Assembly (NCBI GenBank): GCA_945947045.1
Contig: CAMEXG010000146.1
Coordinates: 1 to 5,073, forward strand
Source: an uncultured Spirochaetales bacterium
Lineage (GTDB): Bacteria > Spirochaetota > Spirochaetia > Sphaerochaetales > Sphaerochaetaceae
Length of the DNA stretch: 5,073 nt
Direction of reading: 5' to 3'
The notes below the pieces were generated by a model that did no database searches, was not told the origin of the DNA, and saw only the letters and a program-made list of their open reading frames with translations. The first letter of the stretch is position 1, and each line of letters opens with the position of its first letter. Positions 1-5,073 of this stretch are shown in pieces. The position numbers and the translations under genes were made by a program.

Positions 1-12
1 ATCTTTGTTTTG

Positions 13-52
13 ATATCCGGTCCGTGAAAACCAAACGGACCGGATATTTTTT
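13..52 (+). terminator. Rho-independent terminator of an upstream gene outside the window
   Basis: A perfect 13-bp stem pairs ATATCCGGTCCGT (13-25) with ACGGACCGGATAT (35-47) around a 9-nt loop, and a run of six T follows (47-52). The T run lies only on the right, so termination acts on rightward transcripts. The gene it serves must end to the left of position 1. It also shields the tRNA unit from upstream read-through. Confidence 0.9.
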
Positions 53-170
53 AAATAGTGTTAAAAAAAATTTGTAAACAAAAATGTCATTAATTTATTC
101 CTCATAAAGGAAATGCTTTCTTTCTACTTGTTTTTTGTAAAAACAAAAAGCAAAAGTATCAAAAAACTTA

Positions 171-199
171 TTGACAGAAAGTTGAGTTTCCTTTAGAGT
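171..199 (+). promoter_or_regulatory. Sigma70-type promoter for the tRNA-Asn gene
   Basis: A consensus -35 box TTGACA (171-176) is followed after 17 bp by TAGAGT (194-199), which matches the -10 consensus at four of six positions. Initiation would fall near 206, about 14 nt before the mature tRNA, a usual length for a 5' leader removed by RNase P. The spacer upstream (53-170) is very A/T rich and could act as an UP-like element. Confidence 0.7.
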
Positions 200-219
200 C
201 TTGTGTGTTCGAGATACAT

Positions 220-292
<73 letters not shown>

Positions 293-297
293 CGAAT

Positions 298-325
298 AAG
301 CGGTGCAGAAATGCATCGCTTTTTT
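298..325 (+). terminator. Terminator of the tRNA-Asn transcript
   Basis: The stem AGCGGTGCA (299-307) pairs with TGCATCGCT (312-320), with one G-U pair, around a GAAA tetraloop. Six T (320-325) follow. The stem begins only 6 nt after the tRNA discriminator base, so the primary transcript is a single tRNA with a short trailer. Confidence 0.9.
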
Positions 326-334
326 ATTTAAAGA

Positions 335-356
335 AGAGGGGCTCCTGCTCCCCTCT
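335..356 (-). terminator. Possible weak terminator downstream of the DeoR gene
   Basis: A 7-bp stem AGAGGGG (335-341)/CCCCTCT (350-356) encloses an 8-nt loop. Read leftward it is followed by a T-rich but interrupted stretch (TTCTTTAAAT), so it could end the leftward mutase-DeoR transcript about 120 nt past the DeoR stop. Read rightward it has no T run. The rest of 327-473 holds only a weaker 5-bp hairpin (TCACC 450-454/GGTGA 461-465) and no supportable gene. Confidence 0.35.
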
Positions 357-473
357 CCTATCTCCATCAATAATCGAAGTTGAATCATCCATAATAAGGC
401 CAATACGGTCAGCAATGAGCTTACTTTATTGACTACCCACTATTTTATTTCACCACGAGAGGTGATATTTCTT

Positions 474-1232
474 TTATTCATTTACAGAAATAACCTCCAC
501 TCCCATTTCTTCCAGTTCTTTTTTAAACCCCCCATCCATTTTATCTGAAATAAAAGTGTCTACATCATGCCATGAGCAGATATTGGAAAAAGCTCGTTTA
601 CCAAACTTGGATGAGTCTGCAAGAAATACAACTTTGTCAGCAGCGTCCATCATATCCCGCTTTAAAGAGGATTCGCTGATATCAGAAGAAGTGATAGAAC
701 TCCTGTTATAAGCTGCAGCACCCATGAAATATATATCGACATTAAGTGCTTTTATCGCCATTTCAGCCAAAGGACCTACAGTCCCCATGGATTCACGCCT
801 TAAGCTTCCACCTAAAGCGATTATCTTGATGTCGTCTTCACTTTTCAATTTTTCAAGGACCAGAAGGTTGTTTGTCACCACCGTAATATTCTTTCCCTTT
901 AAGTGTTCTATGAGATGTATCGTAGTAGATCCAGAGTCAATTATAATGGTATTGCCGGGCTTAATGAGAGATGCCGCCTTCTCTGCTATGGCTTTTTTCT
1001 CCATTTCGTTCTCGATCATCGTGTTGGAGATAAGTCTGGCTTCACCCTTCATGCTACTTTTCATAGCCCCGCCATGAGTTCGCATCAACAGACCACTTTC
1101 CTCCAGAGAAGTAAGATCCGTCCTAATGGTGACGGCACTTACAGAGAGGAGTCTTGAAAACTCTTCAACAGTAACATACTCCCTATCGCCAAGTATCTTT
1201 AATATCTCATCTCTTCTTTCGTTAATATCCAT
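474..1232 (-). CDS. DeoR-family sugar-phosphate-responsive transcriptional regulator
   Basis: This 252-residue protein has the normal length and two-part layout of the DeoR/GlpR family. Residues 5-56 form the N-terminal winged helix-turn-helix: ERRDEILKIL, a recognition segment SVSAVTIRTDLTSLEESGLL at 30-49, and the family's RTHGGA wing at 51-56. Residues from about 72 onward form the ISOCOT-like sensor domain, with DSGSTT (99-104), TNN (120-122), the GG-LR segment (141-145) and the conserved DSSKFG (206-211). Family members usually repress carbohydrate genes and respond to a phosphorylated sugar; the effector cannot be told here. The gene lies 21 nt after the mutase stop and is probably co-transcribed with it. 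The ATG at 1232 is the first start after an in-frame TAA. No Shine-Dalgarno sequence precedes it, so translation may depend on coupling to the mutase. Family assignment is secure; the target sugar is unknown. Confidence 0.93.
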   Translation of the reverse strand: MDINERRDEILKILGDREYVTVEEFSRLLSVSAVTIRTDLTSLEESGLLMRTHGGAMKSSMKGEARLISNTMIENEMEKKAIAEKAASLIKPGNTIIIDSGSTTIHLIEHLKGKNITVVTNNLLVLEKLKSEDDIKIIALGGSLRRESMGTVGPLAEMAIKALNVDIYFMGAAAYNRSSITSSDISESSLKRDMMDAADKVVFLADSSKFGKRAFSNICSWHDVDTFISDKMDGGFKKELEEMGVEVISVNE

Positions 1233-1253
1233 AGGGACATTTTACATTACAAA

Positions 1254-2786
1254 TCAATACTTTGCTAATCCTGCTTTTACATACTCGTCTGTAATCTTCT
1301 TTACTTCGCCATTTAATCTGGCACACTCTTCTTTGTTGTTTGAAACCACCTCCCATCTGCACATTGCATCTTCGCTTCTACTGATTCTTTGTGCCACTTG
1401 AGCCCAAATTTTTCCATCGAGATTCGTATGTGAGTCAAAGACGACAGGAAGGTTAAATCTCATCAGAGTGGCGTCAAGATCACTTCCATCATCCATTTCT
1501 TTTATTATTACTGCGCCCAGCTCCTTCATTCTCTTTTCAACTCTTTCCATCAGTTCCGGCATTATCTCCGGGGCTGCTTCACAAATAAGCGGCCATTCTC
1601 TTTCTCTGAAGAGATTCTCTTCCAACTTATGCACTCTCTCATACTCCTCCGGGTTTTCTTTATATGTCTTTGCAGTCAGGAGGGCAAAGAATAGCGTATT
1701 CTCTACAGCTGCATATCCCTTTGTATGGTCGTTTATATCGTATGGGAAATTCATATAATAGTGTGCAGACTCCTCTTCGGAAGCAAAATATCCCTTATCA
1801 CAGTTTTCTCTTAGTTTTGCTTTGATGAAAGAGTGGCCGTTTCTTATGATGTGGATTCTCGCCCCGCTTTTAGCCATCTCCAACAATGAGATGGGAATAG
1901 CCTTTACATCTGCGTAAAAGTCTTTCTTCTCCCCTTTATAGATTTCCAATAGCTTGGGAGCAATCAAAGCCATGTTCATCCCTGGGACAATCTGCCTTCC
2001 ATCTTTATACATTAAATCCAATCTATCGCCGTCGCCATCGAAACAGAAGCCAAGATCAAAGTCCCCCTCTCTTATCGCCTTTCTTGCAGGAGCGATGGAG
2101 GACTCTATTATTGGATTTGGGTCACCTCCGGGAAAGAGTCCGTTTGGTACAAGGTTTCTAGCCTCTATCTCCGCCCCTGCCTTCTCAAAGGCCATACTTA
2201 CTTCTGTTCCAGCGCTTCCAGAAAGGAATTCAAGAAGAATCTTCATTCCCTTTAAGCTTCCTTCCTCCACCCCGGCAAGTTTCATGGAGTATGTAATATA
2301 AGAATCAAGGTAATTGATTATCTTTACTTCACCCTTTTTTCCTTTTTCTATCTTTTCATCGGAGAGATATATTTCTTTTATCTTTGTTATTCCTCCCTCC
2401 GGACCGCATCCCATTGCAAGAGGAAAGAGCGAAGGAGCCATAAACTTGAGACCTATGTATGAACCTGGATTATGAGAGGCTGTCACCATGATTCCACCGG
2501 AGAGAGGATTCTCCATACAAGAGTAATAGAACTGACAGGTGGAGATAGGAAGAGGGTTCAATAATACATCGACACCAGCTTCTCTTAGTGATTCTTTTAA
2601 ACTCTCTACTACTTTCGGGGCATATAACCTGGCGTCTCTTGAAAGAACAACCGATGGAGCTTTTAGTATTCTTTTATAGTAGATGGCGACAGCACGAGAT
2701 AGGGAAGATAAATTCCCGTCAGATAGCCTCTCTATTTTTGTCCTGATATCGTAAGGTTTAAACATTCCTAGATTGAGATCTTCCAT
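1254..2786 (-). CDS. Alpha-D-phosphohexomutase (phosphomannomutase/phosphoglucomutase-like)
   Basis: This 510-residue protein belongs to the alpha-D-phosphohexomutase superfamily, cytosolic enzymes that move phosphate between C1 and C6 of hexose phosphates through a phosphoserine. The N-terminus has the FKPYDIR segment (9-15) seen in PMM/PGM enzymes. The active-site loop TASHNP (102-107) supplies the catalytic Ser104. The metal loop DGDGDR is at 250-255. The sugar-specificity loop is unusual: SEEESAH (336-342) in place of GEMSGH/GEESGH. The C-terminal phosphate loop also departs from RxSxTEP and reads R477 followed by VVSNNKEE. At 510 residues it is longer than the roughly 450-residue bacterial PMM/PGM and GlmM enzymes. 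ATG 2786 is chosen for its AAGGAG site 6 nt upstream. It is the first gene of a leftward unit with the DeoR regulator. The superfamily is clear, but the sugar substrate should not be inferred from the usual loop rules. Confidence 0.9.
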   Translation of the reverse strand: MEDLNLGMFKPYDIRTKIERLSDGNLSSLSRAVAIYYKRILKAPSVVLSRDARLYAPKVVESLKESLREAGVDVLLNPLPISTCQFYYSCMENPLSGGIMVTASHNPGSYIGLKFMAPSLFPLAMGCGPEGGITKIKEIYLSDEKIEKGKKGEVKIINYLDSYITYSMKLAGVEEGSLKGMKILLEFLSGSAGTEVSMAFEKAGAEIEARNLVPNGLFPGGDPNPIIESSIAPARKAIREGDFDLGFCFDGDGDRLDLMYKDGRQIVPGMNMALIAPKLLEIYKGEKKDFYADVKAIPISLLEMAKSGARIHIIRNGHSFIKAKLRENCDKGYFASEEESAHYYMNFPYDINDHTKGYAAVENTLFFALLTAKTYKENPEEYERVHKLEENLFREREWPLICEAAPEIMPELMERVEKRMKELGAVIIKEMDDGSDLDATLMRFNLPVVFDSHTNLDGKIWAQVAQRISRSEDAMCRWEVVSNNKEECARLNGEVKKITDEYVKAGLAKY

Positions 2787-2792
2787 TTCAGT

Positions 2793-2798
2793 CTCCTT
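2793..2798 (-). promoter_or_regulatory. Ribosome binding site of the phosphohexomutase gene
   Basis: AAGGAG on the minus strand lies 6 nt before the ATG at 2786. It supports that start over the internal ATG at codon 8. Confidence 0.85.
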
Positions 2799-2806
2799 GT
2801 AAAGAG

Positions 2807-2812
2807 AATATA
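2807..2812 (-). promoter_or_regulatory. Candidate -10 box of the mutase-DeoR unit
   Basis: TATATT on the minus strand (2812 to 2807) matches the -10 consensus at five of six positions and would start transcription near 2800, close upstream of the ribosome binding site. No convincing -35 box sits at 16-18 bp. A second candidate, TATACT (2839 to 2834), also lacks a good -35 but leaves a longer leader. A promoter must lie between the terminator at about 2857 and the start codon, but which box is used is unclear. A weak -35 would fit a regulated promoter. Confidence 0.4.
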
Positions 2813-2818
2813 TCTAAA

Positions 2819-2860
2819 ACGAAAGAAAGGCAAAGTATATTTTTTCACTTACGAAAGAAA
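2819..2860 (-). repeat. Direct repeat ACGAAAGAAA, candidate DeoR operator
   Basis: The same 10 bases occur at 2819-2828 and 2851-2860, a 32-bp repeat distance close to three helical turns. On the minus strand each reads TTTCTTTCGT. DeoR-family operators often contain TTTCG/CGAAA units; AgaR-type sites of the TTTCRTTT kind are an example. The pair lies within the mutase-DeoR promoter region, the proximal copy just upstream of the TATATT box. The distal copy overlaps the A/T tract of the neighbouring terminator, so part of the match may be low-complexity coincidence. The operator role is inferred. Confidence 0.45.
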
Positions 2861-2905
2861 AACCATACATATTATCTTTCATTTGAAAGTATGTATGGCT
2901 TTTTT
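2854..2905 (-). terminator. Terminator of the aldo/keto reductase gene, symmetrical hairpin
   Basis: CCATACATA (2863-2871) pairs with TATGTATGG (2890-2898). After a 4-nt bulge on one side, CTTTC (2876-2880) pairs with GAAAG (2885-2889) around ATTT. Read leftward the hairpin is followed by TTTTTCTTT (2862 to 2854) and starts about 20 nt after the reductase stop, so it ends that transcript before the mutase promoter. Read rightward it is followed by six T (2900-2905), so it could work in both directions, though no rightward gene is seen upstream. Confidence 0.85.
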
Positions 2906-2918
2906 CTTAGTATTTTTC

Positions 2919-4028
2919 TTATAAGAGTATTTTCGAAGCCTTCTCCAGGTTATCTCTAATTGAAATATGCTGGGGGCAGGCTTCCTCACATTTACCGCAC
3001 TTTATACATTTATCAGGGCCTTTCTTACCTTTGTTCACTACAAGCGCCTTATACTGTTCTTTTGCTTTTTCCATATTGTTGTAGAGAAGGACCGTGTTTA
3101 AGGAAGCAAAGGAACCGCTGACACCAATTTCCATAGGGCATACCTTTGCACAGTAGTCACACTTCGTGCATGGAACGGAAGGAAGGGTGTCAAAGACTTT
3201 TCTTGCCCTTTCGATGGTATCCAGCTGATCCTTGGTCATACCTTGGAAGTTCCACATGGTCTTAATATTGTCACCAAGCATCTCAATATTACTCATTCCT
3301 GAAAGCACAGTCATAACACCATCAAGGGATGAAGCGAAACGCAGAGCCCAAGAGGAGGATGAAGCATTAGGATCCGATTGTAGGAACACTTTTTTGACTT
3401 CAGGATGCGGGTCTGCAAGAAGTCCCCCCTTTACAGGCTCCATAACTATTATTTTCTTATTGTGCCTTCTTGCTACTTCCCAACACCTTTTTGACTGGAC
3501 TTTCGGATTCTCCCAGTCCGCCCAGTTTATCTGGAGCTGCACAAACTCAGCTTGAGGATGCTTAGTGAGGATATCATCCAAAACTTCAGGAGAATCGTGG
3601 AAAGAGAAGCCAAGATGGTGAATAAATCCCTCTTCTTTTTTCTTTAAGAAATAGTCCCAAAGCCCCCACTCTTCAAAGGTCTTTGCGCTATCCTTGTTAA
3701 GAGCGTGCAATAGGTAGAAGTCAAAATAACCTGCTCCTGTACGCTCCAGGGAAATATCGAGTTCCTTTTCTGCATCTTCTTTGGTTTTACAGCCGCTCCA
3801 GATAGCGCACTTTGTAGCCAAGTAGTAAGACTTTCTGGGATAACGATCGACAAGGGCTTCTTTTATAGCCTCCTCACTTCCAGGATAGGCAAAGGCAGTG
3901 TCAAAATAATTAAATCGTGAAACCATAAAAGCATCTACAAGCTTTTTTGTCTCCTCTATGTCGATTCCATCTCCTTTTCTAGGGAGTCTCATCATTCCAA
4001 ATCCAAGTCTTCCTACTGTCTTATCCAA
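2919..4028 (-). CDS. Aldo/keto reductase with C-terminal 2x[4Fe-4S] ferredoxin domain
   Basis: Starting from TTG 4028 this is a 369-residue cytosolic protein. The N-terminal TIM-barrel aldo/keto reductase domain (about 5-280) opens with GRLGFGMMRLP and keeps the catalytic tetrad: Asp43 and Tyr48 in FDTAFAY, Lys73 in ATK and His108 in LLH. The C-terminus has two complete CX2CX2CX3CP motifs, Cys287/290/293/297 and Cys341/344/347/351, each able to bind a [4Fe-4S] cluster. This fusion is a known family in anaerobes; it probably passes electrons between the clusters and a carbonyl or alcohol substrate, which is not predictable here. The TTG is chosen because GGAGG lies 7 nt upstream. A further upstream in-frame TTG at 4073 would add 15 residues but has no ribosome binding site. 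The gene stands alone, with its own terminator, and is transcribed divergently from the MATE gene. Confidence 0.92.
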   Translation of the reverse strand: MDKTVGRLGFGMMRLPRKGDGIDIEETKKLVDAFMVSRFNYFDTAFAYPGSEEAIKEALVDRYPRKSYYLATKCAIWSGCKTKEDAEKELDISLERTGAGYFDFYLLHALNKDSAKTFEEWGLWDYFLKKKEEGFIHHLGFSFHDSPEVLDDILTKHPQAEFVQLQINWADWENPKVQSKRCWEVARRHNKKIIVMEPVKGGLLADPHPEVKKVFLQSDPNASSSSWALRFASSLDGVMTVLSGMSNIEMLGDNIKTMWNFQGMTKDQLDTIERARKVFDTLPSVPCTKCDYCAKVCPMEIGVSGSFASLNTVLLYNNMEKAKEQYKALVVNKGKKGPDKCIKCGKCEEACPQHISIRDNLEKASKILL

Positions 4029-4035
4029 ACTAATT

Positions 4036-4040
4036 CCTCC
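4036..4040 (-). promoter_or_regulatory. Ribosome binding site that sets the reductase TTG start
   Basis: GGAGG on the minus strand lies 7 nt before TTG 4028. It decides the start in favour of this rare codon over the upstream TTG at 4073, giving an N-terminus (MDKTVGRLGFG) that fits the family. Confidence 0.8.
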
Positions 4041-4061
4041 ATTTATAAAGGTATATTTCTT

Positions 4062-4075
4062 AATTGATAACAATT
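4062..4075. promoter_or_regulatory. Small inverted repeat AATTG-N4-CAATT in the divergent intergenic region
   Basis: AATTG (4062-4066) and CAATT (4071-4075) form a compact 14-bp palindrome upstream of the reductase ribosome binding site. It could be an operator. With the T run at 4074-4080 it could also be a weak rightward terminator, but no rightward gene precedes it. I could not assign the reductase promoter with confidence: TTATCA-17-TATAAA (4070 to 4042) fits the boxes but would start transcription inside the ribosome binding site. Confidence 0.25.
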
Positions 4076-4137
4076 TTTTTATTAAAAGGAAAGTAAATAG
4101 GAGAAAAATTGGTGATATGTCATCAAATTATTCCATC

Positions 4138-4165
4138 TTGATATTGTTTCTTTTTTGACTATCAT
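4138..4165 (+). promoter_or_regulatory. Sigma70-type promoter of the MATE gene
   Basis: TTGATA (4138-4143) and TATCAT (4160-4165) each match the consensus at five of six positions and are 16 bp apart. Transcription would begin near 4172, giving a short leader of about 15 nt that just includes the ribosome binding site. ATCAA (4122-4126) and TTGAT (4138-4142) form an inverted repeat that ends on the -35 box. Confidence 0.65.
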
Positions 4166-4177
4166 AGACCAAGAAGC

Positions 4178-4182
4178 GAGGT
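4178..4182 (+). promoter_or_regulatory. Ribosome binding site of the MATE gene
   Basis: GAGGT lies 4 nt before ATG 4187. It favours this start over the overlapping GTG at 4181. ATG 4208 has its own AAGGGAG (4193-4199), so some initiation there cannot be excluded. Confidence 0.65.
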
Positions 4183-4186
4183 GAAA

Positions 4187-5041
4187 ATGAAGAAGGGAGA
4201 GAAAGATATGACAAAGGGGGCCATACTCCCCCAGATACTGTTTTTTGCTCTTCCTCTGATTCTCGGCCAGCTTTTTCAGCAGTTATACAACACATTCGAC
4301 ACATGGTGTGTAGGGAACTTCGTAGGCAAAAACTCTTTCTCAGCTGTAGGTACTGTAGGATCTATTACCAATATGCTTATTGGTTTTGCCGGTGGATTCT
4401 CCACTGGAGCCGGAGTCGTAATAAGCCAATACTATGGAGCAGGAGACAAAGAGAATGTAAGAAGGAGCGTCCATACTTTTATTCTCTTTATGATAATTCT
4501 CTCTTTATTTCTCTCTATCATGGGGGTGGCTCTCACTCCACTTCTCATAAAGATAATCAAAGCTCCTCCGGAAGTCGCCAAAGAACAGTATTCATATCTC
4601 ACCATCTACTTTACAGGGATATCAGGACTATTGTTATACAATATGGGGTCGGCGATATTCAGGGCTGTGGGCAATTCAAAGCTTCCTTTCGCTTTTCTTG
4701 TGGTCTCCGCTTTCCTTAATATTGTAATGGATCTTATCTTTGTAATTGTCTTGAAACTAGGTACCGGCGGAGTAGCCCTTGCAACTATTATCAGCCAAGC
4801 CATAAGTGCATTTCTTGTTATAGGAGCTTTGAAGATGACAAAGTCTCCCGTATCCTTTACTTTCAGAGAACTGAAGATTAACTGGAAGATTCTATCAAGA
4901 ATCATCTTCATAGGTCTGCCTTCTGCAATACAAATGGCTGTAACATCCTTCTCCAATGTATTTGTCCAATCATATATCAACCAATTCGGTGCAGATGTCA
5001 TGGGTGGTTGGACTGCTTACAGTGACAACTCTCCCGCCTAA
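4187..5041 (+). CDS. MATE-family efflux transporter, N-terminal portion, interrupted by an insertion
   Basis: MATE proteins are inner-membrane antiporters that export drugs or other organic cations using sodium or proton gradients, and usually have about 450 residues and 12 membrane helices. Here 284 codons remain. The start MKKGEKDMTKGAILPQILFF carries the typical DMTKG lead-in, followed by FALPLILGQLFQQLYNTFDTWCVG (helix 1). Further hydrophobic segments lie at about 52-79, 95-120, 136-158, 165-190, 192-214 and 237-260, so roughly seven helices are present. The family sequence holds through NQFGADVMGGWTAY (residue 278, base 5020). The last six residues, SDNSPA, and the TAA stop come from the inserted sequence that begins at 5021. 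The product would lack most of the second six-helix half and is probably non-functional unless the insertion excises. ATG 4187 is preferred over GTG 4181 because of ribosome binding site spacing. The rest of the gene should lie beyond the insertion, outside the window. Confidence 0.88.
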   Translation: MKKGEKDMTKGAILPQILFFALPLILGQLFQQLYNTFDTWCVGNFVGKNSFSAVGTVGSITNMLIGFAGGFSTGAGVVISQYYGAGDKENVRRSVHTFILFMIILSLFLSIMGVALTPLLIKIIKAPPEVAKEQYSYLTIYFTGISGLLLYNMGSAIFRAVGNSKLPFAFLVVSAFLNIVMDLIFVIVLKLGTGGVALATIISQAISAFLVIGALKMTKSPVSFTFRELKINWKILSRIIFIGLPSAIQMAVTSFSNVFVQSYINQFGADVMGGWTAYSDNSPA

Positions 5042-5073
5042 AGGCAGGGAGCTTCCTGAGTCGTATTCTCAAG
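5021..5073 (+). mobile_element. Probable left end of an IS200/IS605-type insertion sequence (partial)
   Basis: The sequence changes abruptly after the tetranucleotide TTAC (5017-5020), which is the target recognised by IS608-like elements; these insert 3' to it without target duplication. Ten bases later an imperfect hairpin occupies 5031-5051: CTCCCGCC (5031-5038) pairs with GGC (5043-5045) and GGGAG (5047-5051), with one bulged A (5046) and an apical TAAA loop. Subterminal hairpins with a single extrahelical base are the recognition feature of the Y1 (HUH) transposases of this family. The flanking motifs GTGACAACT and GCTTCCTGAG also have the look of such ends. No transposase is visible because the window ends 22 nt after the hairpin. 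It could instead be a transposase-less derivative that uses the same ends. Confidence 0.65.

Noticed and set aside
324..392. Leftward 22-codon frame (MDDSTSIIDGDRRGEQEPLFFK) downstream of the DeoR gene
   Set aside because: The residue pattern looks protein-like and the frame stays open about ten codons further upstream, hinting at a gene remnant. There is no ribosome binding site, the frame ends in the tRNA terminator T run, and it is too short to support.
724..1401. Three rightward open frames opposite the DeoR and mutase genes
   Set aside because: They lie opposite strongly supported coding sequence, lack ribosome binding sites and have no recognisable domains; they are antisense shadows.
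3644..3853. Leftward 69-codon frame inside the reductase gene
   Set aside because: It is an alternative frame of well-conserved aldo/keto reductase coding sequence, with no independent support.
4029..4073. Upstream in-frame TTG extension of the reductase (15 residues)
   Set aside because: No ribosome binding site precedes TTG 4073, whereas GGAGG is correctly spaced before TTG 4028. The extension would place the ribosome binding site inside the coding region.

Overview
The window reads as chromosome of an AT-rich, low-GC, probably anaerobic bacterium, most consistent with the Firmicutes. The support is strong AAGGAG/GGAGG-type ribosome binding sites, a TTG start, a ferredoxin-fused aldo/keto reductase typical of anaerobes, and a MATE transporter of the kind common in Clostridia-like genomes. 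No sequence here fixes the genus. The tRNA does not encode its CCA end.

Layout. Positions 13-52 hold a perfect-stem terminator for a gene that lies to the left of the window. An AT-rich spacer follows, then a self-contained tRNA-Asn(GTT) unit: sigma70-type promoter 171-199, tRNA 220-292, terminator 298-325. A short non-coding stretch separates it from a leftward two-gene unit: an alpha-D-phosphohexomutase (phosphomannomutase/phosphoglucomutase-like, 2786 to 1254) followed 21 nt later by a DeoR-family regulator (1232 to 474). Next on the minus strand is an aldo/keto reductase with two C-terminal [4Fe-4S] ferredoxin motifs (4028 to 2919). It has its own terminator (about 2854-2905), which isolates it from the mutase unit. 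A divergent intergenic region (4029-4186) carries a good plus-strand promoter for a MATE-family multidrug/sodium exporter starting at 4187.

The most notable event is at the right edge. The MATE gene stops matching its family after residue 278, exactly at the tetranucleotide TTAC. The next bases run into an imperfect hairpin with a single bulged A, which looks like the left end of an IS200/IS605-type element. The transporter is therefore probably disrupted, and its stop codon lies in the apical loop of the element's hairpin.

How the genes work together. The mutase and DeoR genes look like an autoregulated sugar-phosphate unit: DeoR proteins usually sense phosphorylated sugars, and two exact copies of ACGAAAGAAA 32 bp apart sit in the unit's promoter region as a candidate operator. 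The reductase and the transporter are separate units. I found no CRISPR array, defence cassette or complete mobile element, and nothing that clearly amounts to a new biological system.
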